A stretch of 64,000 nt of DNA from Nostoc sp. UCD121 (lineage in GTDB: Bacteria > Cyanobacteriota > Cyanobacteriia > Cyanobacteriales > Nostocaceae). The stretch covers positions 1 to 64,000 of the forward strand of contig NZ_JACKZS010000006.1 in assembly GCF_014222285.1 (NCBI RefSeq), in the 5' to 3' direction. The notes under the pieces are model-generated. The model made no database searches and had not been told where the DNA came from. It saw only the letters and a list, made by a program, of their open reading frames with translations. Of the stretch, positions 1 to 8,694 are shown one piece after another. The translations under genes and the position numbers were made by a program. Positions within the stretch are counted from its first letter, which is position 1. Every line of letters begins with the position of its first letter.

Positions 1-2
1 TT

Positions 3-875
3 ATTAATCATTATAATAACAATAATTATAATCTTAGTAAGATTTTTTTACAAAGCGAAATCAAAGAGATTCAAAAATATACAAATAACCGAGTAGAAGA
101 AATTCAAAATCAAGCTGAAGCAAAAAATCAATCTGATAACACAAATTCTGCATCGGTAAATGATGTTAGCAAATTAAAAACAACCAAGGAAGAAATTAAA
201 GAGTTAAATACAATATCACAAAAAAATGCGGAGTTCAAGAGTACAGAATTGACAATTCTAAATAGTAACCTTGCCGAATTAAATGCACAATATAGCAAAA
301 GGCAATCTGTAAATCAGAAATATAATGAATTTCTTCTCCAACTCAGTTTAGCTATTTCGGCAGGAACATTAGGTAGTATTATCAGTATTTTAATTAGAAT
401 TGAAGAATTTCAAAAAAAGAAATATTCCGATCCATTAACTCCATTTCTTGTTGGTGCTTTTAAACCAATGATTGGAGGAGCATTTGCTGTTTTATTTTTA
501 GCCTTAATTAACTCTGGGCTAATATCAATGTTTATTAATCCTAGCATCTTCAAGCTAAATCCAACTACGAATCAAGAATCATCTCAAGACCAACAAAGGT
601 CTTTGATTTTTGTCATAGCATTTGTTGTTGGCTTTAGTGAACGACTTGCAAAAGATTTTATCGGTAAAGCAGAAGAAATAGCAAGTGGAAATCGAGAGAA
701 TCCTGAATATAAACCAGTTACTAATGAATTATCAATTGATGTAGATAGTTTAAATATGCCAGAAAAGAAACTAACTAACAGTGCAGTTATTTTAAATACA
801 TTGCCGAAGCAAGTAGATAGCAGTGATTCACTAAATGGTGTAGATGATTTAGACCTTAACCAAGGCGATCGCTAA
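3..875 (+). CDS. Coiled-coil membrane protein, 5' end outside window
   Basis: The frame ending at the TAA after 872 is open back to the first bases of the window, so the gene starts upstream and the TTG at 249 is only an internal codon. The visible N-terminal part is hydrophilic and rich in Glu, Lys, Gln and Asn (about 100 residues), which suggests a coiled coil. Two hydrophobic segments follow (around LAISAGTLGSIISILI and GGAFAVLFLALINSGLI), then a third (SLIFVIAFVVGFSERLA). The C-terminal GFSERLAKDFIGKAEE stretch resembles an ending I associate with uncharacterised cyanobacterial membrane proteins. The tail is acidic and ends in a HIP1 site used as coding sequence. The function is unknown. 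It could be a membrane-anchored scaffold or sensor lacking its N-terminal domain here. Confidence 0.6.
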   Translation: MNHYNNNNYNLSKIFLQSEIKEIQKYTNNRVEEIQNQAEAKNQSDNTNSASVNDVSKLKTTKEEIKELNTISQKNAEFKSTELTILNSNLAELNAQYSKRQSVNQKYNEFLLQLSLAISAGTLGSIISILIRIEEFQKKKYSDPLTPFLVGAFKPMIGGAFAVLFLALINSGLISMFINPSIFKLNPTTNQESSQDQQRSLIFVIAFVVGFSERLAKDFIGKAEEIASGNRENPEYKPVTNELSIDVDSLNMPEKKLTNSAVILNTLPKQVDSSDSLNGVDDLDLNQGDR

Positions 876-1119
876 TCTCAACAAAATAAAAAATTCTTAT
901 TAAGTTTCATGAAAAAATGTTAATTTTTAATACATGAAATCATTTTCTAACTTTAAGTTTTATTTCTCAATTTTTACCACTTTAAATAGCATCCGTGAGT
1001 TATAAGTCCTTGATTTTATGGGAGTTTTGAATTTATCGCAAGCAAAAATTGTAAAAGACGAGTATTTAGTTTTGTCATAAATTTAATATATATAACTAAA
1101 AATCTAAGGTAATGTATAC

Positions 1120-2247
1120 ATGACTTCCAGCATTACAGACAAAATCCAAAAACATACTCTTTTTGTAGATGTGAATAACAAAAACCGAATTGCTTACCAA
1201 GCTAACCGCACAGCGATCGCTGCATTCAATGCAATCTTAATGGTAGGAGCAGAGGCTTATATCAATGGGCTAAAAATCCCCGATCCTCTGCTTAAATCCC
1301 TTTTAAATCTCTCTATGCAAATCAGCTACAAATATTTTCCTTCTCTTTTAGTTCCTTATGAATGGCTGTTGCAAGAAAGCGATCGCCTTGCAGAGGGGTC
1401 ACACGAACTAATGAAGGTTCAATACAACCTGCCTGAAGAAATGTTCTGTCTGATGTTAAAAGAGACAGAACTTTTATATCCTAAATACACAATGGCTCTA
1501 TGGGAAAAAGGAGCATCTAACCTTGAGCAAGCTCAAATGGACATGCTCGATGATGTGATTGCAAAAGCAGGCATCGAAGACGGAGACGAAATCTTAGATT
1601 TGGGATGCGGTTGGGGTTCTGCATCAAATTACATTCTTTCCCGGTTTCCGCATGTGAAAGTAACAGCTCTTAATTTGAGCCACGGGCAATGTGAATATAT
1701 GCGTAAAAAAATGCGAAACCCTACCAGTTACTTCAGTTCAGATAGATTCACTCTATATGAAAAGGACTTTAATGATATTGATTTTGAGAATAAGTTTGAT
1801 AAAATTATAGCGATTGGCCTGTTTGAGCATGTAGGTAATTTAACGAAATCATTTAAAAAACTGGCTTCTCTCCTCAAAGATGACGGCAAGGTGTTAATTC
1901 ACATAATCACAACCAGATTACCTTATGATATAACCCATCCTTTTATAGACAAATATGTTTTTCCAAACATGCGGGTATGGAATTATGATGTCATCCCAAA
2001 GGTTAATACAGGACTGAAAACTATTAATCAATGGTATTTAAATGGTGCTAACTACTCAAAGACTCTGATAAATTGGTTGATGAATTTTGACCAGAATCAA
2101 ACAAAAGTCCCAGATTTAAATTATGGTATGGACTATGGCAAGTTCTGCCGGATGTGGAGACTTTATTTGCTTTTGTGCATTGTGTATTTTGACGGTTGTG
2201 ATGGTGAAATTCTTGGTAACGGTCAATACTTGTTGGTTCATGCGTGA
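1120..2247 (+). CDS. SAM methyltransferase, cyclopropane-fatty-acyl-synthase / coclaurine N-methyltransferase-like
   Basis: This 375-residue protein carries a class I SAM-binding motif (EILDLGCGWGSAS, about residue 155) and a post-I acidic region (VTALNLSHGQ). It also has the LFEHVG segment, which corresponds to the bicarbonate/active-site loop of cyclopropane fatty acid synthases. The N-terminal 120 residues are helical and replace the usual CFA N-domain. The layout of motifs (YPKYTMALWEKG before the SAM motif, a WYLNGANYSKTL segment near the C-terminus) is closer to the coclaurine N-methyltransferase branch than to bacterial Cfa. The substrate cannot be read from sequence; it could be an amine or an unsaturated lipid. 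The gene stands alone, preceded by about 240 bp of AT-rich DNA. The family call is firm and the reaction open. Confidence 0.8.
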   Translation: MTSSITDKIQKHTLFVDVNNKNRIAYQANRTAIAAFNAILMVGAEAYINGLKIPDPLLKSLLNLSMQISYKYFPSLLVPYEWLLQESDRLAEGSHELMKVQYNLPEEMFCLMLKETELLYPKYTMALWEKGASNLEQAQMDMLDDVIAKAGIEDGDEILDLGCGWGSASNYILSRFPHVKVTALNLSHGQCEYMRKKMRNPTSYFSSDRFTLYEKDFNDIDFENKFDKIIAIGLFEHVGNLTKSFKKLASLLKDDGKVLIHIITTRLPYDITHPFIDKYVFPNMRVWNYDVIPKVNTGLKTINQWYLNGANYSKTLINWLMNFDQNQTKVPDLNYGMDYGKFCRMWRLYLLLCIVYFDGCDGEILGNGQYLLVHA

Positions 2248-2379
2248 CAAGTTAATTGTATAAGTCCTAATAATTTAGCGATCGCCCAACCATATCAAGA
2301 GCAATTCTTGGTTCCTTAGTTGTAGGAGCCAGCAATAAGAAACGCTCCGATCTGCGAATACGCGTGCGAGTAGCATTGA

Positions 2380-3162
2380 ATGGCAAATAAACGCTTTTAT
2401 CATATTGGCTTTGGGCAAGATGATTTAGGTTCATCCCCTCCCAGCATTGCCCTATTATCGGGCGATCCAGAGCGATCGCGCTTAATTGCCCAAACTTATT
2501 TCCAAGATGTCCGCTTATTATCGGAAAATCGCGGTCTAAATAGCTATGTAGGATACTTACCAAATGGCCGCAGCATCTTATCAGCTACTAGTGGTATGGG
2601 TGCGCCTTCATTAAGTATTGTTGTCAACGAGTTGATACAAGTAGGAATTCGGCAAATTATTCGTATTGGAACTTGCGGAGCAATTCAACCTTATATACCA
2701 GTCGGTAGCGTTGTTATTAGCAGTGCAGCATTATGTCGCCAAGGTGCAGCTTATGACATTGCGCCTATGGAATATCCAGCCGCAGCCGATCCGTTTCTGA
2801 CAGTAGCTTTGGTTCAAGCTGCGCGAAAATTAAAGATTGAACATTACATCGGAATTACGGCATCAGTTGATACTTTTTACGAAGGGCAAGAACGCACAGA
2901 TTCCGCAAATCTAAATTTAATGCGATCGCTGCATGGCATCACTGAAGAATATCGGCGCTTAAATATCTTGAATTATGAGATGGAATCCGGCACACTATTC
3001 AAAATGGCAGGTGTGTATAATTTTGCTGCTGCTACTATTTGCGGTGTAGTTGCTGGGCGTACTGTAAGTGAAAATATCATCTTAGAACAGAGGAATATTG
3101 CTGTGAAAAATGCGATCGAAATTGCTGTAAATACAGCAGCAACTTTTGAGTCAGACAATTAA
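2380..3162 (+). CDS. Nucleoside phosphorylase, uridine phosphorylase type
   Basis: This 260-residue protein belongs to the PNP/UDP family, which splits nucleosides with phosphate to a base and ribose-1-phosphate. Family signatures are visible in order: the N-terminal GDPERSR phosphate-binding segment, TSGMGAPS, the RIGTCGAIQ core motif, and the NYEMESGTLF segment that holds the ribose-binding Glu. The length matches bacterial uridine phosphorylases (about 250). The family is shared by uridine, purine and methylthioadenosine enzymes; the GDPxR and MGAPS forms favour uridine phosphorylase but do not prove it. The ATG has no strong ribosome-binding site. It lies 130 bp after the methyltransferase and could be co-transcribed. 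A role in pyrimidine salvage is inferred. Confidence 0.82.
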   Translation: MANKRFYHIGFGQDDLGSSPPSIALLSGDPERSRLIAQTYFQDVRLLSENRGLNSYVGYLPNGRSILSATSGMGAPSLSIVVNELIQVGIRQIIRIGTCGAIQPYIPVGSVVISSAALCRQGAAYDIAPMEYPAAADPFLTVALVQAARKLKIEHYIGITASVDTFYEGQERTDSANLNLMRSLHGITEEYRRLNILNYEMESGTLFKMAGVYNFAAATICGVVAGRTVSENIILEQRNIAVKNAIEIAVNTAATFESDN

Positions 3163-3397
3163 TATTTACTTGATAAGTTAACTCTCAGTAGTTTCATCAT
3201 GTCTTCACCCAATCTTTAATTTTTCACTCAGTAATTCTAGCTAATATAGTTTACAGAACAGTATTTCATATTATAAAAACATATAAAAAATCACCATAAT
3301 TATCCTAAAAATAAACACATTATTTAAGCTATTAAAAGTAAATATTGTCAGCAATTTAGATTTCAATAAATATTGAAAAAAGGGAGTAAAAGCTAAT

Positions 3398-3979
3398 ATG
3401 AATAATATTTTTAGGCATGGGATTAAAACTATGACTTCAACTGTGATGTCTAGGACGAGCTACGCCTACGCACTAATCCCAACGCTGATATTTTTAGGAT
3501 TCTCTCATCGAGTAATAGCAGACGATCCAGGAGCATGTTACATGGTAACTTCCTCCGGTAAAACCGTTGGATTAGAAAGGCTTTGTGGCAATATAGCCGC
3601 ACCTTCAGACGATAGAGTTTTTCGAGTTTCAATTAAACGCCGCTTTGGTGGAACTCCTGTGATTGACGTTACCTTCAATGACAAAAAAACCTTTGAAATG
3701 ATTGTAGATACTGGTGCTAGCGGGACTATTATCACACAAAGTATGGCGAATACACTTAAACTCCAGACTACAGGTACAATGCAAGCCCAAATTGCCGATG
3801 GTAGCGAAGTAGAATTTCCAACCAGTAAGGTAAAATCTATTGCAGCAGGTGGAGTTACAGCCAATAATCTTCAGGTAGCGATCGCACCCAAAGCCAGCAT
3901 CGGCTTACTGGGCCACGATTTCTTCGGCAACTATGATATTAAGATTCTGGAGAGAGAGGTCGAATTTCATCACCGCTAA
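3398..3979 (+). CDS. Secreted retropepsin-like aspartic protease
   Basis: The protein has 193 residues. A hydrophobic segment at about residues 24-40 ending near ADDPG looks like a signal peptide, so the mature protein is probably periplasmic or thylakoid-lumenal. The catalytic motif IVDTGASGT (Asp104) and the later GLLGHDFFGNYDIKI segment are characteristic of the clan AA single-domain aspartic proteases that act as homodimers, like retroviral proteases. The ATG at 3398 is preceded by a good purine-rich site (AAAGGGAGT). M12 and M17 are alternative starts. The stretch coding RTSYAYA within the leader is a short repeat-like sequence (see the repeat at 3452). The physiological target is unknown. 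The gene is followed 25 bp later by the decarboxylase-family gene. Confidence 0.75.
   Translation: MNNIFRHGIKTMTSTVMSRTSYAYALIPTLIFLGFSHRVIADDPGACYMVTSSGKTVGLERLCGNIAAPSDDRVFRVSIKRRFGGTPVIDVTFNDKKTFEMIVDTGASGTIITQSMANTLKLQTTGTMQAQIADGSEVEFPTSKVKSIAAGGVTANNLQVAIAPKASIGLLGHDFFGNYDIKILEREVEFHHR
3452..3472. repeat. Repeat-like sequence in a signal-peptide region
   Basis: AGGACGAGCTACGCCTACGC resembles a dispersed GCTACGCC-type repeat of Nostoc-like genomes. It is in frame in the protease gene and adds RTSYAYA just before the hydrophobic leader. Confidence 0.35.
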
Positions 3980-4004
3980 TGGTTGGAAGTAAAAACATAG
4001 AAAC

Positions 4005-4397
4005 ATGACTAAGCTGATTGAATACGAAGAAGCCAGCGATGAAATCCGGGCAGTATATGACGATATCCGCGTCACCCGCCAGAATGACTATATCAATAAC
4101 TTTTGGAAAGCCATAGCTAATCATCCCCCTACCTTGCAACGAACTTGGCAAGCGGTGAAAGAAGTGATGACTAGCCCTGGTGAAATTGATCCACTGATGC
4201 GAGAACTAATTTATATCGCTGTGAGTGCGACAAATGGCTGTGAGTATTGTATTGCCTCGCACACAGCAGGAGCGCGGGCCAAGGGGATGAATGATACCAT
4301 GTTCGGGGAACTCATGGCGATCGCAGCTACTGCCAACATGACCAATCGCCTCGCCAACGGCTATCAAATTCCGGTGGACGAGAGATTTAAGACTTAG
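4005..4397 (+). CDS. Carboxymuconolactone decarboxylase / AhpD-like protein
   Basis: The 130-residue protein is of the CMD superfamily. The diagnostic CEYCIASH segment (Cys79, Cys82, His86) is the redox CxxC...H pattern of AhpD-type peroxidase-like members rather than of true 4-carboxymuconolactone decarboxylases, which lack the cysteine pair. ELIYIAVSATNGC just upstream is also typical. These proteins form helical oligomers and usually handle peroxide or act as disulfide partners. It lies 25 bp after the protease gene and 10 bp before the next hydrolase reading frame, suggesting one transcript. The pairing with an alpha/beta hydrolase recalls pcaC/pcaD neighbours, but the cysteine motif argues against that pathway. 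The precise function is not determinable. Confidence 0.8.
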   Translation: MTKLIEYEEASDEIRAVYDDIRVTRQNDYINNFWKAIANHPPTLQRTWQAVKEVMTSPGEIDPLMRELIYIAVSATNGCEYCIASHTAGARAKGMNDTMFGELMAIAATANMTNRLANGYQIPVDERFKT

Positions 4398-4455
4398 GAG
4401 TGTAGCGTTGTCTATCCCTGCTTCAGATCGATCGGGTTTAGCAGAATTATTGACT

Positions 4456-5268
4456 ATGCCAAAGCTTCAGGTTAACGGGATTGATTTGTTCTACGACATT
4501 AAGGGAACGGGTGAGCCTTTGCTATTAATAGCTGGCTTCCTTTGCGATCATGCCTATTGGTCGTTAATTATGCCATCGCTGATTTCGCAGTATCAAGTTA
4601 TTCGCTTAGATAACCGAGGTATGGGACGAAGTTCTGCTCCCAAAACCCCCTATAGTCTGAAGCAGATGGCTAATGACGTTGCAGCATTGCTCGATCATCT
4701 TGCGATCAATAAGGTGCATCTAGTAGGTCATTCAATGGGAGGTCAGATAGCTCAAGAATTAGTGTTAGCATATCCTGAAAAAGTGCAAAGTTTAATGCTG
4801 CTTTCGTCACTGGCAAAGGGTGATGAATTATTCAACAGCATCATTGAGACTTGGGGCGAACTCTGCGCTAATGTAGACCTGAAACTTTATGAAAAAGTCG
4901 TATTACCCTGGATATTTACAGATACCTTCTACTCGATTCCTGGCATGATCGAAGGTCTGATCGAATTTGCAATCAGATATCCTTTCCCACCACCGACTCA
5001 TTCACTACATCATCACAGCCAAGCCATGCTTGACTTTGACACAACAGATTGCCTTCAAAAAATTCATTGTCCTACCCTAGTTCTAGTTGGCAAACAAGAC
5101 ATTCTCACCCCGCTAAAGTTTTCCCAGCAACTTGCTCAAGGCATTCCCAACTCTGAACTTGTAATTCTCGAAGGTGGGGGTCATGGCTTCTTAATTGAGT
5201 CGCCGGATACTGTGATTTCAGCCATGCTTAAGTTCCTGCGGAAATTGAAGCCAGCTTACACGATGTAA
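4456..5268 (+). CDS. Alpha/beta-fold hydrolase
   Basis: The fold is shown by the order of motifs: HG-equivalent oxyanion region after strand 3 (LLLIAGFLCD), RLDNRGMGRS, the nucleophile elbow VGHSMGG (Ser about residue 93 from this start), the acid region LVGKQDILTP, and the C-terminal catalytic His in GGGHGF. This fits the esterase/lactonase/haloperoxidase-like group. The frame is open upstream to a TTG at 4408, but ATG 4456 begins exactly at the conserved MPKLQVNGIDLFYDIKG start of such enzymes, so I chose it. Probably cytosolic and co-transcribed with the upstream AhpD-like gene. The substrate is unknown. Enol-lactonase and non-haem perhydrolase activities are both known in the family. Confidence 0.78.
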   Translation: MPKLQVNGIDLFYDIKGTGEPLLLIAGFLCDHAYWSLIMPSLISQYQVIRLDNRGMGRSSAPKTPYSLKQMANDVAALLDHLAINKVHLVGHSMGGQIAQELVLAYPEKVQSLMLLSSLAKGDELFNSIIETWGELCANVDLKLYEKVVLPWIFTDTFYSIPGMIEGLIEFAIRYPFPPPTHSLHHHSQAMLDFDTTDCLQKIHCPTLVLVGKQDILTPLKFSQQLAQGIPNSELVILEGGGHGFLIESPDTVISAMLKFLRKLKPAYTM

Positions 5269-5319
5269 TCACAGCATAAGGTGTTAAGTTCCGAAAGCTA
5301 GATAAGATAATTTAAATAC

Positions 5320-5667
5320 TCAGCGATTTTCTAATTTAGAAACTCGCCCCTCTAATTTATTGACTTGTTGCTTCAATTCAACCACCAAAGTTGCCAGCCG
5401 ATCAAACATCGGATCTTGCTGTGATAAATTTCCTCTGGAACCACTTGACTGTCGTGGGGTAAGTGTCGTTCTTCGAGATGGAGATTGGCGGCCTTGACCA
5501 AGTTGAGATTCTATCTGGTTTAATCGTGACTCCACACGATTCAAGTCCGCTTCCAGGTTACTGATGCGAGACTGCACTTGCTGCGATAAAGCAGTTTTTC
5601 CAAATAATCCGCCCCAGATAATAGTTGCTAAAATCCCAGCAACTATTAACACTTGATTTTTTTTCAT
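5320..5667 (-). CDS. Small membrane-anchored or secreted coiled-coil protein
   Basis: This 115-residue protein has a lysine-containing N-terminus followed by a hydrophobic stretch (VLIVAGILATIIWGGLFG), consistent with a signal peptide or membrane anchor. Two regions of heptad-like sequence follow (VQSRISNLEADLNRVESRLNQIES and a C-terminal ELKQQVNKLEGRVSKLENR-type repeat), separated by a Ser/Arg/Gln-rich linker. It is probably an extracytoplasmic oligomeric coiled coil. No family is recognised. It is convergent with the alpha/beta hydrolase gene (52 bp gap) and lies 63 bp downstream of the SDR-CIA30 gene on the same strand, so read-through from that gene is possible. Confidence 0.55.
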   Translation of the reverse strand: MKKNQVLIVAGILATIIWGGLFGKTALSQQVQSRISNLEADLNRVESRLNQIESQLGQGRQSPSRRTTLTPRQSSGSRGNLSQQDPMFDRLATLVVELKQQVNKLEGRVSKLENR

Positions 5668-5730
5668 AACAGTCTATTTAGACAGCATCTATTGGTATGG
5701 CTACAGAGTATAAATCTATAGCCACTTAAC

Positions 5731-7215
5731 TTATTTATCCTTGACTAAATTAGGAAATAGCTTCTGCCAATCGATAGAGTTAACAGTATTATCTGTCTGT
5801 TTTACCTCAAAGGTGACATTACAAGCTTTCGCTATTTTTAGCGCTTGCACGCAAAGTTCTGCCACATCTTCACGGCTGATTTTGCCCTTAATATTATCGC
5901 CTTGCTCCAATATTAATTCCTTACCCCCTGCTTCTTCAGTTAAAGCACAAGGTCTAATAATCGTATAAGGAATTCCGCTTTCTCTTAAACTATCTTCTCC
6001 CTTCAACTTCCAAGTTAGAATTCCTCCTAATTGGTCATTTAATTTAACTGCTGGCGGTTCTTCATCTAAATTAATGCCAGGGCGGCCGGGACGAGTTACG
6101 CCTGCTGAACTGACTAGGATAAATTGTGGTAAAGTTGTGCCGCCGTAAGCTTTAATTGATTCCAATTGCAAAGTAAAACCACCAGGGGAAAATTTGGGAT
6201 TCAAAGCCCCATCATATTCAAATTTGCTCAACATCAATTGGAATGAACAAATTCTAGTCTGCTCAATAGGTGGCGCATCTTTGACAACTTTTGCCCGAAA
6301 GACGGGAATCAAATCTGCAAAGGGAATGTGAACATCTATCCAAGTATTAGCTACTGTGTCAAAAGAATAGCTATAGCCAATGCCATCCCATTTTGTATCT
6401 GTTCGTAGGAAGATTTTATAACGTTGTCCATCACCTTTGACGCGCAATTTTACACCTTCATAACCGGATAAGTTGAAGGGCGGATCAAAATTCTTAGTTC
6501 TAACAGATGCAAATCCGCCAGAGTTAGCGGTGGAGACATTACCAGCAAACAAAGCTGTATTTTCTACTAATTGGATATTGCTAGCACTCACGCCACCCAT
6601 GACGACATCATCCAACGCCCCCCAGTTATCTTTTAATTCTGCTGATGGCTTGGTGAAATCAAATATCGGTTTTTCATTTGCTTGGGGTAGATATTTCGCG
6701 GCTGCTTGGACTAAGTTTTTGACACCTTGATATTCTACATTTTCTGGGGTGTCGCCAACAATTTCTGGCTGGTAAAATTTAACACCTTGATAATATTTGG
6801 CTCTATCGGCTGTGTCTCCCTCAACTGGTTGCACGCGCACTGCTGTGCAGCAAACTACAGCTTGGATATCAGCCATAACTAAAGGAGTTAAAGTTTCTGG
6901 TTTTGTAATATCCGCAACTACTAAGTCTATATCATTGCCTAGAATCGATCGTGCTTTGTCAATGTCTCGAACTAGGGCGCGAACTTTATAACCCCGTTGG
7001 AGCGATCGCTGCACCACTCGTTTACCTACACCACCTGTTGCACCTGCTACTAGTATTACACCCACGTTTCTCCCTCCATTGGGTCTATCTTGATTATCCT
7101 TTGGACGGCCTTTCCTTAACTGCTGTACCCAGTTAAGGAAAGGAATTACCTCAAAGTAAGTCAGGGTTTCGAGAAACCTGCCTAAGTCCCATTGAGAACG
7201 ATTTTTGTCAGTCAT
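5731..7215 (-). CDS. Atypical SDR with inserted CIA30 domain (HCF173-like)
   Basis: The 494-residue protein begins with a short amphipathic region, then a Rossmann nucleotide-binding motif (VAGATGGVGKR, about residues 56-66) of the atypical short-chain dehydrogenases. The SDR is interrupted at about residues 185-360 by a CIA30-type beta-sandwich (FDFTKPSAELKDNWGALDD, then VVMGGVSAS), after which the SDR half resumes (FILVSSAGVTRPG, PYTIIRPCAL). The same SDR-CIA30 organisation is known in plant HCF173, a chloroplast protein needed for psbA mRNA translation, so a role in photosystem assembly or mRNA handling is a reasonable inference. The usual YxxxK catalytic pair is not evident, which favours a binding rather than oxidoreductase role. 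It is transcribed alone or with the downstream coiled-coil gene. Confidence 0.78.
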   Translation of the reverse strand: MTDKNRSQWDLGRFLETLTYFEVIPFLNWVQQLRKGRPKDNQDRPNGGRNVGVILVAGATGGVGKRVVQRSLQRGYKVRALVRDIDKARSILGNDIDLVVADITKPETLTPLVMADIQAVVCCTAVRVQPVEGDTADRAKYYQGVKFYQPEIVGDTPENVEYQGVKNLVQAAAKYLPQANEKPIFDFTKPSAELKDNWGALDDVVMGGVSASNIQLVENTALFAGNVSTANSGGFASVRTKNFDPPFNLSGYEGVKLRVKGDGQRYKIFLRTDTKWDGIGYSYSFDTVANTWIDVHIPFADLIPVFRAKVVKDAPPIEQTRICSFQLMLSKFEYDGALNPKFSPGGFTLQLESIKAYGGTTLPQFILVSSAGVTRPGRPGINLDEEPPAVKLNDQLGGILTWKLKGEDSLRESGIPYTIIRPCALTEEAGGKELILEQGDNIKGKISREDVAELCVQALKIAKACNVTFEVKQTDNTVNSIDWQKLFPNLVKDK

Positions 7216-7311
7216 ATTTGCGTCCTCATAACTTTCTTCAGTCTAGCCCAATGAGCTAGTTATGTTGTCTCTAAGCCAATCCCCACACTTTTAATAGTAT
7301 ATTTTTGCCGC

Positions 7312-8613
7312 TTACTGTCGAACTGGAATTAAGATCACAAATTCTGTACCTTGCTCTGTAGAAGAGTTGCACTCGATTGAACCACCATGCTTTTCCACTA
7401 TAATTTGTCGAGCGATCGCCAGCCCTAATCCTGTACCTTTACCAACACTTTTGGTAGTAAATAAGTGGTCAAATATTTTTTGTTTGACTGATTCGCTCAT
7501 GCCAATTCCATTATCAGCAATTTTCACCTCAACATTTAACTCTTTCAAGGAAGTGGTAATTGTAATTCGGTTAGGATTAGATTTAATTTTCTCACAACTC
7601 CAACCTGTATTTGATTCATCCAATGCATCTATAGCATTTGCTATTAAATTCATAAATACTTGATTTAGTTGACCAGGATAGCAAGTAATTAGAGGTAGCG
7701 CCCCATATTTTTTGACAACCTCGATTGTAGGGCGATCTCCCTGATCTTTAAGTCGATGTTTTAAGAGCATTAAGGTACTCTCAATTCCTTCATGAATTTG
7801 AAACTCGACCAGAGATAAAGTATCAGATCGAGCAAAGGTTCTTAGAGAGAGGCTAATATCCTTAAGACGATCGATTCCCTGGTGCATTGATTCCATAATT
7901 TTTGGTAAATCTTTAGCCAGATACTCTAAGTCAATTTCTTCAATGAGTTCTTCAATTTCCGGGTCTGGGTGTGGTAACTTTTGCTGTTGGAGATTCACCA
8001 AACGCAGGAGATCATTCATATATTCTTCAATATGAGAGCAACTTCCACTAATAAAACCAATTGGGTTATTAATCTCATGACCTATGCCTGCAACAAGTTG
8101 TCCAAGGGTGGACATTTTCTCACTTTGAATTAGTTGTAGTTGGGTATTTTGTAACTTTTGTAGAGATTGAGTTAATTCTATGGTGCGTTCTTCCACTCTT
8201 TGTTCGAGGGTATGAGTAAGATGGGAGATGTTCAAATGTAACTTTAATCGAGCAATGAGTTCTTCTTTTTGAAAAGGTTTGGTAATGTAATCAACTGCAC
8301 CAATTTCTAGTCCTTTTACTTTATCTGTGGCATCGCATAAAGCAGTCATAAAAATGACCGGAATATTCTTAGTGATAAAATTGGCTTTCAGTCGGCGGCA
8401 AATTTCAAATCCATCAATATCCGGCATCATTACATCCAGGAGAATGAGGTTGGGATCACAGTATTCTGCTTGTTCAATGGCCGATTCTCCATCGGTTGCC
8501 ATGAGTATTTTCCAACCACATCCTTGAATTGCTTGTGATAGAACTTTGAGATTATTGGGATTGTCATCTACCAAAAGGATATGCATTGACTTCAACATAG
8601 GTTCGAGCATCAT
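7312..8613 (-). CDS. Hybrid REC-histidine kinase (two-component signalling)
   Basis: The N-terminal receiver domain (residues about 10-125) has the acidic pair in LLVDDNPNN, phospho-acceptor Asp60 in LILLDVMMP and the Lys in ITKPF. A short coiled linker leads to a HisKA dimerisation domain with His179 in VAGIGHEINNP. The C-terminal HATPase domain carries NQVFMNLIANAID (N box), ADNGIGM (G1) and GKGTGLGLAI (G2). There is no membrane segment or sensor domain, so the protein is cytosolic and probably takes a phosphoryl signal from another kinase through its receiver. It is 433 residues, a common cyanobacterial size. No response-regulator gene is adjacent. The start at 8613 is one of several nearby ATGs (MMLEPMLKSM). 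Confidence 0.88.
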   Translation of the reverse strand: MMLEPMLKSMHILLVDDNPNNLKVLSQAIQGCGWKILMATDGESAIEQAEYCDPNLILLDVMMPDIDGFEICRRLKANFITKNIPVIFMTALCDATDKVKGLEIGAVDYITKPFQKEELIARLKLHLNISHLTHTLEQRVEERTIELTQSLQKLQNTQLQLIQSEKMSTLGQLVAGIGHEINNPIGFISGSCSHIEEYMNDLLRLVNLQQQKLPHPDPEIEELIEEIDLEYLAKDLPKIMESMHQGIDRLKDISLSLRTFARSDTLSLVEFQIHEGIESTLMLLKHRLKDQGDRPTIEVVKKYGALPLITCYPGQLNQVFMNLIANAIDALDESNTGWSCEKIKSNPNRITITTSLKELNVEVKIADNGIGMSESVKQKIFDHLFTTKSVGKGTGLGLAIARQIIVEKHGGSIECNSSTEQGTEFVILIPVRQ

Positions 8614-8666
8614 TGATGTGATTTAGTTGTTACAAAATAAAAATTACTCACAGTATAAGAGCTTAA

Positions 8667-8686
8667 AGGATAAGTAAACTTATCCT
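8667..8686 (-). terminator. Palindrome downstream of the TpsA gene
   Basis: A perfect 9-bp inverted repeat (AGGATAAGT / ACTTATCCT, 2-bp spacer) lies 8 bp after the stop of the exoprotein gene, in the gap before the histidine kinase gene. The position suits an intrinsic terminator, but the trailing T run is short (TTT), so a regulator site is the alternative. Confidence 0.4.
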
Positions 8687-8694
8687 CTCTAACT

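Noticed and set aside
2267..2563. Minus-strand frame opposite the start of the nucleoside phosphorylase
   Set aside because: It overlaps a well-supported gene and has no recognisable features.
4005..5268. pcaC/pcaD protocatechuate pathway genes
   Set aside because: The first protein has the AhpD-type Cys pair and no other pathway genes are near.
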